The notes under the pieces were generated by a model. The model worked only from the letters and a program-made list of their open reading frames with translations. It ran no database searches and was not told the DNA's origin. A DNA stretch of 64,000 nucleotides from Wolfiporia cocos (Eukaryota > Basidiomycota > Agaricomycetes > Polyporales > Phaeolaceae), in assembly GCA_029448655.1 (NCBI GenBank), contig JACCLO010000002.1, positions 868,001-932,000 of the forward strand, in the 5' to 3' direction. How positions within the stretch are numbered: the first letter of the stretch is position 1; the number at the start of each line of letters is the position of its first letter. Below are positions 23,643 through 38,540 of the stretch, in pieces. The position numbers and the translations under genes were made by a program.

Positions 23643-25566
23643 ATGTTGCGCGTTACGCTGAAGAAGACTCGTCGATTCGTCAAGTACGTGGTGAAGCCGC
23701 GCCCGGTATGCCACTTGTTTTGCCACAACGTCGCCAGCATCGTTCATGCGCTCTGTCATGGCAGACTCCAACCATTCCTAGATCCGCCAAATGGGAGTCT
23801 TGTAACAAGTCAAGCTGTGAGCTCCAGCTTCAAACAAGTCTGAGTTCTCGAGCTGATGGCTAGACATCGCGGCAGACAATTGCGGCACTGTGCGCCGCGA
23901 TGGCGCATACCGGCATAGTGAGCATTCCACTGGATGCGTAGCGGTCTCATCATCTAATGGCCTTCGAAAAGACTCCGCCTCTTCTACGCACTATTATGGA
24001 GCGCCTCGGCCATCGAGACCGATACAGCTTGCGGAGGTAAGTAACTGTCTTCAGCACAAGGCAACGGGCGCGTTGACGAATCTTGCTCATGGGCAGGCTG
24101 ATCTGCATTTGTTCGACCATGTACATGCCGGCGGCATGCGTTACCCGTACAGTCCAGTACATTCTCGCAATACCCCGTCCGGCCCTTCTTCTGGTGCAGA
24201 TGCCACCCCGCGGAGGCAACTCCGCAGGACAAAGAGGATTGTGTCATGTCCCTCAAACACCATCAGGTACCCAGATTCGCCTCCATACAGCGTCGCACGT
24301 GGACCACGCCGCCGCTCCCTGCCCGCGCAATTTCTCTCTATGCAAGTGAAGGATCCGGTGCGAGCGTGCTCGATCACAATCACTCTTGATACGAGGCTAA
24401 GATGAACATGTACGCACAGGTATCCTCGGATACCGACAGTAGCTCTAGTGGCTCGTCCCTGTACATCACCGCTCGTTCCAGATTCACCGACTCGGACGAA
24501 GAAGAGGGGTTCCGGTCAATTCTGCAGGTTCTAGGCGAGGACTCAGGTATGATATTTGACAAAGTCTGCCAGGTAAGTCACTTTAGGCATCTTGATATTG
24601 GTCATACTCATTACGCGCGATCGACTACTTCGATTTCAGGGGCCACATGGAGAAACACTAGCGAAACCTACCAAGGCAGCATACCTTGACGAGCATTCCA
24701 ACACATCCAATCAAGTTTTCCATATGGCTCCTTTGAGAATAGAAGCAGCATCCAGCAACGTCGTACCCCATTCTGCGATCCCGTCACTTGTTCTCACAGT
24801 CCCGACACCACAACTTCCCCCCTCCCCAATCTTCGTCCCACAATCGCCCATAACTCTGCACAAGTTTGTCGCGGCATCCAGCCAGCCCGCGCCCTCCACA
24901 GCCGTGCGGTCCGGGCCCATCCCGGCCATTCCGCTCTGCGCCGCCTGCTGCCTCCTCCTGTCGCCCGCGTCTGAGCACCCCACGGACCCGTGCGCGTCCT
25001 GCGCGCCCCAATGGCTCGCGTGCAAGGTGTGGTACCAGGCGCACGACGGCGGCCGGCGCGCGCGCCTGACGGAGCCGTACGTCAAGCCCGCGGAGAGCAC
25101 CGCCGCGACGCGCGCGCTGGCGGACCTCCTTGGGGTCGGCGGTGCGGGCGGGCTCGGCATCCAAGCGGGCGCGCCGGGCCCCGTGCTCAGCAAGAGCCGG
25201 TTCCGGCGCCTCGCGCCGCTGCTCGCGCTCGCCGCGGCGGAGTCGTCGGCGAGTGTGGCGTCGGTGGGGAGGGTGGTCGTCCGGCGCGCGGACGTCAGGG
25301 CCGTGGTGAGGCGCTTCCGTGGGCTCTGGGCGAAGACTGTCTTGGGCGCGCGCGTGAAGCTTGGAGCAGCTGGGCTCTTGCGGACGTCTGCTGCCAAGCG
25401 TGAGGATATCCCGAGCTCGTCCAGCGGGTCTGGCTCTCTAGCAACTTCTGCTACGCAGGAGTCCTCTGTATCAAGTCAACACCTTCCTAGGCGCTCGGGC
25501 ATGCTGGCTATCACCTCTATGTCGAGGTTCCATGAACACATCCCTGATTCGATCAGCATTCCCTAA
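23643..25566 (+). CDS. Unknown multi-exon protein with a Cys-rich motif
   Basis: Not recognised. Six frames join in phase: 23643-23705, 23765-23816, 23876-24036, 24097-24345, 24420-24572 and 24640-25566, giving 534 residues. The introns are 59, 59, 60, 74 and 67 nt with good donors (GTATGC, GTGAGC, GTAAGT, GTGAAG, GTAAGT). The first third is basic and Ser/Arg-rich. An acidic patch (FTDSDEEEGF) follows. The last exon is very GC-rich and holds a cysteine cluster, CAACC then CASCAPQWLAC. After it comes an Ala/Arg helix-rich region (about 390-450) with RRADVRAVVRRFRGLW. No signal peptide or membrane segment. The cysteines could bind metal, but this is a guess. The donor of the fourth intron could instead be GTGCGA a little downstream; both keep the frame. 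Confidence 0.6.
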
Positions 25567-26046
25567 GACTGGCATACCCGACTGCTCTCAAGCTACTTGT
25601 CGACTTCCAGAACTAGCCACCTCAGCTTCTTGTTGGATCTCTATCCTAGTTCGAAGTGGAACTCCGCAACATCTTGATCGCTTAATTCCGCCATTGACTA
25701 CTACGTTCCTCTACCGATTGCATGAGGTTACTCGATCTTGTATGAAGTGTACTCGTCATGGCCGTAGATACCCACAATGTAGACTATACCACACCATCTG
25801 TATACACAGTGACACCTGCAGATATGTTAATACCCAGAGGTCGGAAGACGAACGCTGCGGTAGTGGCCATTCGATTTGCAGAGTCCACAACTTCCCCGCT
25901 GACCGGCGCGATAGCAACGCAACAATAACCACATACAAGTAGATCGGTCCAGGTATGTTACAACAGTACAGACAATGTGTCGCGTAAAAACGAGAAGTCC
26001 GTCTTTATACAGATGATATGCTAGTACGTGAACGACACTAGAGCAT
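25567..26046 (+). other. Convergent intergenic region
   Basis: About 480 bp between the ends of two convergent genes. It is AT-richer than its flanks. Nothing recognisable apart from presumed 3' ends. Confidence 0.4.
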
Positions 26047-28181
26047 CTAGTCCTCGCCCATCGCCAGCGTGACGATGGCATAAGCATTCGCAAGTACAAT
26101 CACGATCCATTGGATCCACCCCAGTACCGTCATGATGCGCCCGTTGGAGAAGTCCACTGTCTCCCCTGCGACCTCTACATCAACAGTCACATTGGCATCT
26201 GAGGACCCTGCCTGGGATACCTGCGAGCGCGGCCTCTTAACGCTCATGAACCTCTTTGAGGACGTGATGTAGATGAGCGGGAAGACGATGAATGGCAGCA
26301 CGATGGAAAGCACGACCTGAGAAATGACCAGGAGCGCACTGACCCCTCCACGACCAAGAGCGGCTGCGACAATCGTCGAGGGAATCAGACCAAGTACGCG
26401 GGTGATGAGACGTCGGAGCACAGGCTGTCAAAATACAGCTTAGCACCTAATAGTTGGGGAATGCTATGATACCGACCGAAACACGCCATCTGATAAAGCC
26501 CTCGGAGACGGTTTGTCCTGCGAGCGTGGCAATGATAGACGAACTCTGACCGGAAGCAAGTAGTGCGAGCGCAAATAATGTGGCAGCCGCTGATAAATTG
26601 AAATGAGCTTTGGAACGTTGAGAAGAAGTGAGAATCTCACGCTTTCCGAGCAGTTCACGGAGCAGGTCATACGCATCGAATAAAGTTGCTGGTGACTCGT
26701 TTCCCGTCTCCCCGAAACCGTAATAAAATTCCGCACTCGCAAGCATCAAGATCCTGCGGAAGAACTGATTAGTGCCCCGACCAAGTTCCAGGTAGTTTCC
26801 ACATACAATGAATTGATCACAACAGCGATCCCAAGTAAACTGATACACATATCCACAATGCCATGCCACAGATGCGTCTTCACGAATGCAAACGAGTGGT
26901 TTTCTATCTCGCTGTGGTTCTTTGGATCATGTGCGCTCTCCTCTACCGGAGTCACCCTGAAACAATCGCGCAAGAACTTGGCGGCACGGCCAGGCCACTC
27001 ACGCGGTTGCCACCAGGAGCGCCGCGGCTGCTCTGGGACGCTCTCAGCGTCATCGGTGTCCAATTCCTTGGTCTCGACCTTGGCAAGGGAATCGTTCAGA
27101 TCCTTGGACGCAGGCGACTCGCGCTCCTGCGTCGCGAAGGCAGACCCGAGGAAAAGACTGTGTGGCATGACCGTTGCACCGAGGATCCCGATAGCTGTGA
27201 CGGACTATAAGCGATAACAGTAAAAGGCGACAATGTTTGGACATACACGTATACAAACCCTCGGAGCTGACAATGGATCTCGACGGAACAAAGCCGTCGA
27301 AAGCCACGCCCCAGTGGACACCTGCCTTGGATATGATGACGGCCATGCAAATTAACACTGTGAACACCTGCATGCATGCAGTTAGCAATGTTCGATGGAG
27401 CACATATCGGAGAATTTACAAGAGCGGCTATGACTACTTCGAACAATCTGGCTGGCTTCCCACCAAGCGGGTCTCGCATTGCAAGGAGAAGGAGGACATC
27501 TGACGCGGTCAACAACACCCCTGCCCATAGTGGGAGACTCGGGAAGAGTAGGCAGAGGGCGATGGCCGAGCCTAGCAGCTCGGCAAGATCGGTTGCCACG
27601 ATTGCCACTTCCGCCAGTGCATACAAGGGATACAAAACAAGCCAACGCCACAGCAGCGTATGCTTGGGGCGATCATGCAGCAAAAGTCGACAATGAGAAG
27701 CAAGATCTGAAAATAGCCCTTGAGTTGACTAATCTTGTATGTTGGCTACATGCGCCTACCTAAGCCCGTTACACAGCCGAGGCGTGATGATAGCACCTGT
27801 GAAATGCATCCAGCGAATTGTAGCGGGCAAATGGAAAACCAATTCTTACCTGCATATAAATCGCAACCAATCCGGATAGGAGGACAATGAACAGCAGCTT
27901 GTACCCGAACTGTGAGCCGGCTTGGAGATCGACTCCCCAATTGCCACTGGTAGAGTTCATTTCTCAGCCATTGTCGAAGTATCACTCAATCGCACTTACG
28001 GATCGAAGTATGCAACGGCGCAGATGATGCCTACGCCCGTGTGCTTTGTCGCATGCTTGAAAATGACTCTGAGTGTTTCTTTGAGGCTCGAGGACACCCG
28101 CCTAAGGCCGTTCGGGGAGGCCTTGACTGTGGCGGGGGTCGCCGTCACTGTCGCCGTCTGCTCAGTCAAATCATGGGCCAT
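26047..28181 (-). CDS. NRAMP family metal-ion transporter (Smf-like)
   Basis: Proton-coupled importer of Mn2+, Fe2+ and related ions. Exons on the minus strand: 28181-28000, 27946-27850, 27796-27760, 27706-27420, 27367-27247, 27194-26807, 26753-26641, 26589-26477, 26424-26047, giving 571 residues. Diagnostic motifs are FDPGNWGVDL in TM1 (the DPGN metal site), the loop [32 protein letters not shown] in TM6 (Met-Pro-His metal site), and [19 protein letters not shown]. The protein is hydrophobic throughout, with a charged loop after TM6 as in fungal Smf proteins. The loop after the conserved [13 protein letters not shown] is interrupted by a 51-nt intron that is itself open in frame. Location could be plasma membrane, endosome or vacuole. 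Confidence 0.95.
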
Positions 28182-29187
28182 GGGGGGTCGTCGTGGATGA
28201 CAGCAAGGAGGGTCGTGGCATTAGCTCCGAAATACTGGCAAGTTTCACCTTCTGAACCAGAGGAGCGGGCAGAGGGAACGGTGTTTTGGTACGCGACTCA
28301 TTCCTCTCCTCAGCCACCGGCCGGCAGGCGCCGGCGCTCCACCGCCGCCTGCCTGCCTTTTGTGGGATGCGTCGGAGGCGCGTCGGGCAAACGATCAGCA
28401 CGCGCGTGGCGGCATCGTCGAGCGGCTGCTATTCACTGTCCCTCCGGACGTCGAAGATCCGGCGGGATTCGTCGGCAAAAGCGCTGGGTGGCTCAGGCGA
28501 CGAAGAACAGGCGATCGTGATGGACACGTTCGTCATATGCTACATAAGGAAATCTACACCCAGCTCACGCAATTCAGAAATACGTAAAGAGTACTTGGAG
28601 TATAAGCTCACAGGAGGAACCATACGGGGATCAGCATTATCAACCACAGCTCGGTTACTGGTCTGACCACGCAACTGGAAAGTTCACGAGCGTGGTGAGC
28701 GAATAGTAGCCAGCACCACCCATCAGGTACTCGGACACTCAAGTCGAAGGTGCGAACATTGACTCCATGCGGCTGTCCGCTTCCCATCTCGAGGAAACAG
28801 CGCTCATCAGCGGCGTTCATGCGACCCGAAGGCGTCGAGCGGGCGCTGCTTGTGGCACGGCGTTCCCAACTGAAACCGGCGCAGCTGTGCGGTTATAAGC
28901 GAATACCACGACAGGTCCGACATCTTACGACGGAGAACGGAGAAGCCGGTAGGATCATATTGAATCCTGCATTTGGCAGGGCCAGCGCTGAGAACAATTT
29001 TGGGCGAGCTGCAACAATGCAGAATGCCGCGCTACTGACACTAAAAACCCCAGTGTCGGGTCGATGCTTCCATGGCATTGGTATGTGTTCCTGCTGCGGA
29101 TAAGGGGTGACATGCAATATGTACGCGACGAACAGTAGTGTGCGTCCATGAGAATAGATGCATAAGTTACGGCACGCAAGCTCCATA
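28182..29187 (+). other. Intergenic region upstream of NRAMP and downstream of UTP14
   Basis: About 1.0 kb. Contains the NRAMP promoter at its left and the UTP14 3' end at its right. Short frames in the GC-rich left part show no family features and are not called. Confidence 0.4.
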
Positions 29188-32100
29188 TCAGACGAGTTTT
29201 TCCAGCGGAGAGATGATGGTGCCCGGCTGGGAAACCACTGTCAGCCAGAGAAATGCATGCGTTAGACCTTAATATTACACGCACCTTTTTGACCACCTTG
29301 GGCAGAGTCGCACGCTGGAAACCGATCCGGGTATTCCATTCAATACCGATTGGCGTCTCCAAACTGCGTTCGTATTGCGCCTTGCTCGTGTACGGGAACG
29401 GTAAGTCCTTGACCAGGTATTTAGCCGCTTTCTTATCCCGTTTTTCCGATATAATAACGTGCGGCTTCTTGTAGTCAGCGCGAGTGGTGGAATCAATGCC
29501 TGCGACCTTTTTGATGAGATGCGGTTTCGGTGGTGCTGCCTTTGTGCCCCTGCCGCCCCATGAGCCCTGTCGAAGTTGTCAGTACTCAGCCACGTTGCAA
29601 GATCATTGTTCTACGGACCCAACCAGGTAGCGTTGTATCTACTTCGTGCGGAGCATCTTGCTCCAATTCAATACGTTTTTGCTCTTCGAACTCCTGCATT
29701 GAAAGGGTCAAATGTGGTACAAAGGATGAAGTATTGTTTTACATACCTGAACGACATTGTCGCCGGCAAAGGCGAGTGCGACCAAATCGCGCTGCTCAAA
29801 GGCTTTCACTCCATCCGCCTTCCTCTTGCCTTTCTTATTCATGAGTTTTTCTTGCGCATCGACCTCACTGTTGGCGTCCGAGTCGTCATCCTCGTCATCT
29901 TGCGTGCGATCCGTGGACGGCTTAGACGTGGCTTTGGCCGACGACGCGGCGGGGGAATCCTTTTTCGGCTTCGATGGACCCGCTGCATTACTACCACTCC
30001 CGAGCGTCATCACGTTGCTCATCTCGATCTCCAGCGCTGCTTCGTCCCTTGCTTTCGCCTTCTCGTCCTCGAGATTTTTCTCCAGCTTGCGCAGCTTGTT
30101 CTTCGACTTCTCCGCCGACGCGCTGTTCTTCCCAATCACGACCTCGTGTCGTTTCTGTATGGGCTGATTCGATGCATCCCCGCGAGCAAGCCAAGGGTTG
30201 ATCCGTTCGGTGGGCGGAGAAGGGAGGGGTGTGGCGCGGTCATCAATGGGTGAAGTGGTTTGTGGCGTTTCGGGCTGGGCGGGGAAGTCGGTTGACTTGA
30301 GCGTGACGCTCGACGTATCCGACGCTAGCGAAACAGCCGGGCGATTGAAGACGGGCTAGGAGGAACATGAGCATATGAATAGCTACAGTACCATATGCAC
30401 TTACCAGATTGACACCAGGATGGTAAGTCACACGACCGCCAGCGCGTTGTACGGTCGTCCCGTACGGCTGGTCCTGTGCATCATCATCACCGGCCACGCC
30501 CCCTGCGTTACCTGTCTCGACGTCATCATCGCCAACCTGCCCGCCCATCTCTCTCACAAAGTCATCGACCATCTCGTCAACCTTGCGCTGTTCCCGAGAC
30601 ATGGCGTCCTTCATGAACTTCATCTCAAAGACGCTCTTTCCCTTCTTTCCGGGTTCCGTCAGCTCTCCATCTACCCCCTTTTGTAGCTCGGCCAGCTCCT
30701 CAAACGCATTGGCCTTGATCCGTTGCACAGCGCCCTCATCGTCCCCATCGCTCTCCTCATCGTTGATACTTTCCTCGTCGCTGCCCCTGTCCCCTCTGAT
30801 CTTCCTCCGCAGCTTCTCTCCGCGATCCAACATATCATTGATCTCCTTCCTCTGGTCCTCTTCCAGCTCTCCCCGCCCCTTCATCGCCTTCGCCCACTTG
30901 CCAGTGTTCTTATGCCGCAATGTCGCTCGCTCCTTCGCCCGCTCGACCTCCCGCCGCATGCGCACCTCTTCGTCATTCTCGTCCTCGCCCTCGCCGAGCT
31001 TTTCCGCCAAATGTTCGCGACCCCGCTTCTTGATCTTGCGGTACGTCTTGCTCTTGATTTTCGCGAGACGCTTGGCCTTTGCATTCTCGCGGAACATCAT
31101 CTCGCGCATCTTTGCAAGCTCCGCACGCCGCGCGATGACATCGCTGATGAAAAGGTCGTTCATCTTCAGCGATTCAGTTTGCTTGATGTCTTCGTCGCGC
31201 AAATTGGCAGACTTGAGCAGACGGTCGACAGCACTCTCCATTTCAGTCGTTGGCTGCACACTGATTCAGTAAATTTCTCAAGCAACTATTAAAATGCAGA
31301 CCTTGAACCTGGCGGCGAGCTCCGAAGTCGAAGTCTTTGTTGTTGGCTGCGCTTGTAATGGGAAACTGAGGTGCTCAGCCTGTAAGACGTAGTGTCAAAA
31401 ATTTATAGTCATTGTAATAACCAAAAATCATACCTCCTTGATGTGCTTCATTGTCGCCTGCCATTTGTCAACCTCCTGCTTCGTTTGCTCATACGCTGCC
31501 TGACGGTCGAGTCTCTCCGCCATCCTTTGGGGCAGAGGTGCGCTAATAGTATTGCCAGATCCTGACGACGGCGCCAGAAACCTGGCAGACCTATTAAACG
31601 ACTGAAGCGCTGGGATGTTTCCTAACAGCGGGGTAAATAGGTCGGTGAGCTCGAGCTTCCCTCCGCCTGCAATAATCTTGTAAGTCAACCATATAGAGAA
31701 CATAGCCGTTGTTCGCACCGACATGAGCCGCGAACTCGTTCTCTTCGCCCACCTCAGTACGTTCTTGGAGCAATCGGCGCTTCCGTGCTCTGCCTGCGTC
31801 GATGTTGCTCTCATTCTCGCCATCAGTGCCGTCGGGAGCCTTGCGCTTTTGATTAGCGTCCAAGTTGGTAACAAATTTCTCGAGCTCTTGCAGCGCAGAC
31901 GGGTTCCCCTCGTCCCCTTCATCCTCAGAGGCCGATATAGGCTGATCCGCTTCGGCCGCCCCATCTTCATCCTCGTCAGATTCGATCTCCTCCGTATCCT
32001 CTCCACTCTCGTCCTTATTAGAGTTGCTCACGGCCTCGTCCTCATCTTCATCGTCTGTAACCTGCTGATCGTGCCCCCGCGAGTTCGTCTCCCGTTCGAT

Positions 32101-32792
32101 CTCGCCCATGTCATCACCACTCTCGGGCTCGCCTCTGCCGTCCATTATGTCTAAGACATCGATGAACTCTTCGGGGTCACCTTCCTCCTCTTCCTCGTCT
32201 GAGCTTGTACTCGCTAAGTCCTGCGAGTGCTCGTCCATTTCTTCCGCTTCGCTCTCATCTTCATTCAAATCCACATCTGCGAATCGGACACTGCGCGAGC
32301 TTGCAGCCTTGGCCCTTTTGTTGCTTTTTGATTGCGCGCCTTTCTGCTGCTACGAACAGGTAAGAAATGGACAGCTGAGATGGAGATTCTGCAACGCACA
32401 TTGCGTAAGAAGTTAGAGCCAGCAAACTCCTCTTCATCGCTCTCCTCAAAAGCAGCATCACTGTCAATCTCCTCGTCCTCATCCTCTCCAATCTCCTCAT
32501 CCTCCCCGACTAATCTCGGCCTTCCGCGCTGCCTCGCACTAGGTCCCGCCTCGTCTTCGCTTCCGCTCACATTTCCGCCCGCACTGATCAGCTCGTCCTT
32601 CTCGTACTGGAGCTTCATGCTCGCGCGCCTGACTTTCTCCGGCTGGTACTCATATACATCCGCAATGGCTGCGCTAGATGGAACTTTCGGTTTCCGGGAC
32701 TGGCGTTTCGCGTACCCGAGAGCATTTGCTGATTTTCCTGATGGTGCGCGTGGCTTCTTGACTATTTTTGGTTGCTTTTGCGCCCGCGCCAT
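29188..32792 (-). CDS. UTP14: U3 snoRNP / SSU processome protein UTP14
   Basis: Small-subunit processome factor that activates the helicase Dhr1 during 18S rRNA maturation in the nucleolus. Exons on the minus strand: 32792-32400, 32346-31719, 31666-31434, 31379-31302, 31253-30405, 30355-29747, 29693-29619, 29566-29285, 29226-29188, giving about 1061 residues. The N-terminus is basic, then strongly acidic. Landmarks: GGKLELTDLFTPLL, PLPQRMAERLDRQAAYEQTK, a long Lys/Arg-rich region (KSKTYRKIKKRGREHL), NPWLARGDASN, GKNSASAEKSK, the C-terminal LPGWGSWGG, TPIGIEWNTRIGFQRATLPK, and the final PGTIISPLEKLV. The acceptor near 32350 is ambiguous by one CAG codon. The gene diverges from ubiquitin-L40, another ribosome gene. 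Confidence 0.95.
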
Positions 32793-34544
<1,752 letters not shown>

Positions 34545-35449
34545 TGGTTTTCGCCCTCATCCGTCTCGCTTCTCTGTTGTCGTATGGTCATGTTCACCAC
34601 GAGGCTCAGGAGGAGGGCCGTCCTTCATGTACTACACTCGACATGCGGCATATGACATGCAGTATTCCTCCAAACATGCGTACCGATACGTCTAATCTTA
34701 TTGTGAGGTGTGTCGCTTCCTCTCTCAGCGTCTCTATCACGGCATCTTAAGACCAGGAAGCGATGTATTTCGCTATTCAACTTGTTGTTATACGCAATTG
34801 CTGCCACGCTCATATGTAAGGCCTTTGAGGCAAACCCTGAGTAACACCTCGGATAAAATCATATGATATTGCTACTGAACGCTGAATGCACTCGATAGCA
34901 TGAGCCCGAAGAGATCTGCCAATCATCGGGCATCGAGATTCTCGTCTTTGGCTTTACGAGTGAGCTGGAGATACCATGGTTTTCGAGATGCCTTGACTGA
35001 GAGTCGGGCTGACCTTCAAAAGTTCATGTTGCGACCCAATCACATTGCCGGCGTGAGGCGGCGGGAGTGTAGATAGGTGTTGAAATTGCAAGGTTCATCT
35101 ACTACTCTCAGTCACCAATTGCAAGGATTACACTGGGCCATCCGTGCGAGCTCTATGAATCATGTATAATCGTCGCCTGGTAGATGTGCGTGACGGGAGT
35201 CTGTATGATCTTCATTCTGTGAGTGTCGCCATGACTGATCAGGGCACTGATATCCTGATACGCCGCTAACATAGGTCTACGCGGGGTACGTTCTGCGCGT
35301 AACAGCGAGCCACGCACTATGGTGCGTGCCATGAGATAGTCGGTGCGGCTCCTCTTGAAATTACGCGATGATGTAGGCATGAGCAACCGTGGGGCAATTA
35401 TCTCAAGTCGTTTTCCGAATTCCTCAGTTTTGGCTGGCCCGTAGTCACC
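34545..35449 (+). other. Intergenic region before the Gfd2-like gene
   Basis: About 0.9 kb with no supported gene. The right end (about 35363-35449) is an open extension of the next gene's frame and may be coding, although I could not place a start codon or upstream exon. Confidence 0.4.
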
Positions 35450-36931
35450 GTGACAAGCTCGGCTACGGGTAAGTCGCATGTCGCCACTTGGGACGAGCGT
35501 ATCGTAGCGTTCCGCGAGATGATCACACGACGGTATGCTGTCGGCCCGTCAGCATGGATTAAGCTGCATCGTTCACATCTCGCTAGATACGGATACTCCT
35601 TCCCTAGGATCAATGATTCTGCGGTACCTGTGCCTGTCGTCGAAGCGGGCCAACAAACCGAGCAAAAAATCTTCAACATAGAGAATTACAATCAGCTGCA
35701 TGCGACACTCGCTCGAGTGCAACTCGCTGCAATGAAGACCCGCGTGAAAAACGGAGTGCCAGAGGCAATCCGTGAATTGTGGGACGCGAAAGATAAAACA
35801 TTTCTGTCGATCGACTTTGAGTGGTCTGAGCAAGATCCATCACTCATCCTTGAATGGGGGTTCGCCTACATGCGATGTAGCTTCTTGAACTTGTCAGTCA
35901 TCTCTGCAGTCTCGGGTGTGGGTGTTGTCAACAAAGCTCAATTAACAGGAAAGGAATATGGCCGCCAGTACCGGAGAACAATTATGGGTGGGTCACAGCC
36001 ATTATGGATCCTCTTGAACCTCGCTATATAATAACTGCTCCTCAGCGAAGGTCATATCGTTGTTAGTGAATACGCAGATGAAGTGCGAAATAAATATCGT
36101 CCGAATTATCCCTGGACAGTACGTATGCAATACTTTCACTTCGTGCTTAAGATCGAAGGTGTATTAGTATGCGGTAGGGAACTTACTGCAACTTATTAGT
36201 ACAAGCGAAGACTGATAATTGACGTAAGTTCGGCGAGAGTTCAGTTTCACCCCGTCACAAATTGCCAACGATAATCCAAGCTATCATCAAGTACAACATT
36301 ATACTTTCCTACTCTGTTTACTTGGCTCACACTCCCACCGTATATAGCAGTCTCGCCAGTCCCGACTCTGACACGGTCGTCAACGACCTAGTGCTTGTAG
36401 CACACGGTGTTTATGGCGACCTTCAAAAACTTGAAGATATGAACATAGGTATGATTATGTCTGACTAAACGCTCCTTTGTGCTTGCGCCCTTCACCAATG
36501 CAGATATCCCAAGTAACGTCCTTGTACTCGATATAGCTGCATACGAGAAGCAGTTATACCGTAGTGGTCAGCGCGGGATCAAGCCCATGACGCTCGCAGA
36601 CGGCCGCGTCCGACGCGACCATGACATGCTCAAGCTCGAGACCTTGCTCAGGACACTCGGGGTTGACGTCCGTTGCCAACTACACAATGCAGGAAACGAT
36701 GCATACATGAGCCTGCTCGCATTGCAGCTCCTCTTCGACCCTGACAACACTGTGGTCCCCCAGCAGCGCAGGAAGCAGGTAAAGCAAAAGGCTGCTAAGT
36801 CCGCAGGCAGGGGGCAGAGTAGTCATGGAGGGGCTGTCCAGTGTGCTCCCTCGGGGCGTCGATCACCGGAGTATCATCAGACTGGCGTTTTGATAGCCGA
36901 ACCTGTCATCGAAAACGACTATGACCTCTAG
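35450..36931 (+). CDS. Gfd2/YDR514C-type DEDDh exonuclease-like protein
   Basis: Member of the RNase H-like fold family seen in fungal Gfd2/YDR514C C-terminal domains. Exons: up to 35892, then 35949-35987, 36046-36118, 36229-36290, 36348-36448 and 36504-36931. The putative catalytic set is present: FLSIDFEWSE (first Asp and Glu), LVLVAHGVYGDLQKLEDM (second Asp region), and LHNAGNDAYMSLL (His-x4-Asp). Other conserved pieces are ATWDERIVAFREMITRRYA, GIWPPVPENNYG and EGHIVVSEYADEVRNKYRPN. The C-terminal 60 residues are basic and Gly/Ser-rich. The coding start is unresolved: the frame is open back to about 35363 without ATG, and the first in-frame ATG is 35519. Substrate unknown; RNA or DNA processing is inferred. 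A decayed second copy follows at 38.5-39.8 kb. Confidence 0.8.
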
Positions 36932-38540
36932 CATCTCCGGTGTGGGATAGAGCAGGCGATCAATGCCATCTGAGGTGCGATGAAGACTTAAGGTTTGGGT
37001 GCTGTGTAAGCTGATTGCCATACCAGATTCAGTCTATATAGGTATGGCTACTATAAGCCATACGAAATACGCCATGGATTATATGTACGATATGCTATAC
37101 CTAAGGTTCTCTCGTTCTCTATATACTCAAACAATAACATTGCAACTAGCGTACATATGATGGCTGGAAGGCGCGCATCACAGCTGGACTGCAAGACTGA
37201 ACACTAATCATCCAAGCATCATGGCGGTACCACCTATCACTAATACCACTTTTACCGCTTGCGCCTGCGGCTGTGCGCACTCAGGACAACGGAGGCAGCT
37301 CTGTTCATGAGTGTCAACCGGCATACTGTATCTCAAGTTAAACAACCATAGCCATGAAGTTATTGATCTGATCGAAATCAATGCGATCATTGCATTTCCT
37401 AGCTTCAGCCACGTACTGGGTGCTGAGATTACAGCTGATTGCATAGCTGTGTCGCGCGGGGGGAAAAGAGAAGGCGTTGATTACAATGCCTCACCCACTT
37501 CTGGTCACTTTGTCTGTTCAGCTGTAACACTGTTGTATGTTCAAATGCGATGCTGTTCAATATGCATATGTAACGTCCAGCAACGTAGGTAATGCGTCTT
37601 TGGGAAACAACGACGATTTGCCATGGTTACGGATGAACGCAAATAGGCTATATGCTGCCGGCCGCGGACTGCTTCAAGGATGTGTTTGAGTACTCAGGAC
37701 TACTCATAAATCCAAAGCGATCGTGCAATATATGACATTTCGTGCAGCATCAAAGTGCAAAGTGCAAGTGAAAGATGATGGAATCATATGCCTCGCCAGA
37801 ATGCCTACATGCCTAACAAATTATGGCGAAGTTCACTGAAACCATATGACGACAACATTGATCGAAAGACCACGCTGGGTGAATATGCAATTCGATCGCC
37901 TGATCCGTGAATGACGTAGCGTCAAGTTATTCTGGTTCCGCGCTCCCTTACAATCGAAAAGAACGCATAGACGTATTCTTTTATACCAGTCTCCCTGATT
38001 ATCCGCTCCCCGACTCCCGACGTTGCCTTGGCGCGCCACTGCTCCTATAAGCCCTACGGCCACTTGCAAGGCTCAAGGCTCAAGGCTCAATCTCAGTTAA
38101 CATGCTAACTTACATCATCAGCGTAGAATCGCAAGGCTGGCAATACGATCTACATGCGGTCTGTGCTACTGCTTTTGGGACTTTATGCCTCTTTTCACAG
38201 GTTAACTAATCTCTTCGTGTGCTGCAGCTCTACTCTGGAATCATCGGCCAATTAGAAGCTGAAGGCATACCGTGGTATTATTCCATGTACTGACGCTACA
38301 GCCGTCACGCTCACGCAGTATTGTTATTTCATTTTTCAGGTTCAACTGCCCTTGGGGAAGACATCTGGAAACTTTCGAGACATTCCTGGAATGTGGATAG
38401 CATGCAATTACTACCACAGATGCCTCCTCGGGCACGGCGCATATAGCTACCCGAGGGGACTGTATCAAGAGATTTTATGAGAAGTTGCCCCTGTACGAAC
38501 AAATTCATTTTTAACTGCAGTACTCTCACGCATCCGGTCT
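36932..38540 (+). other. Intergenic region between the two Gfd2-like copies
   Basis: About 1.6 kb, AT-rich compared with the genes. No supported gene. It contains a short tandem repeat at 38067-38090. No trace of transposon ends was recognised. Confidence 0.4.
38067..38090 (+). repeat. 7-bp tandem repeat (CAAGGCT) x3.4
   Basis: Three perfect head-to-tail copies of CAAGGCT plus the start of a fourth. Probably replication slippage; no function is suggested. Confidence 0.85.
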
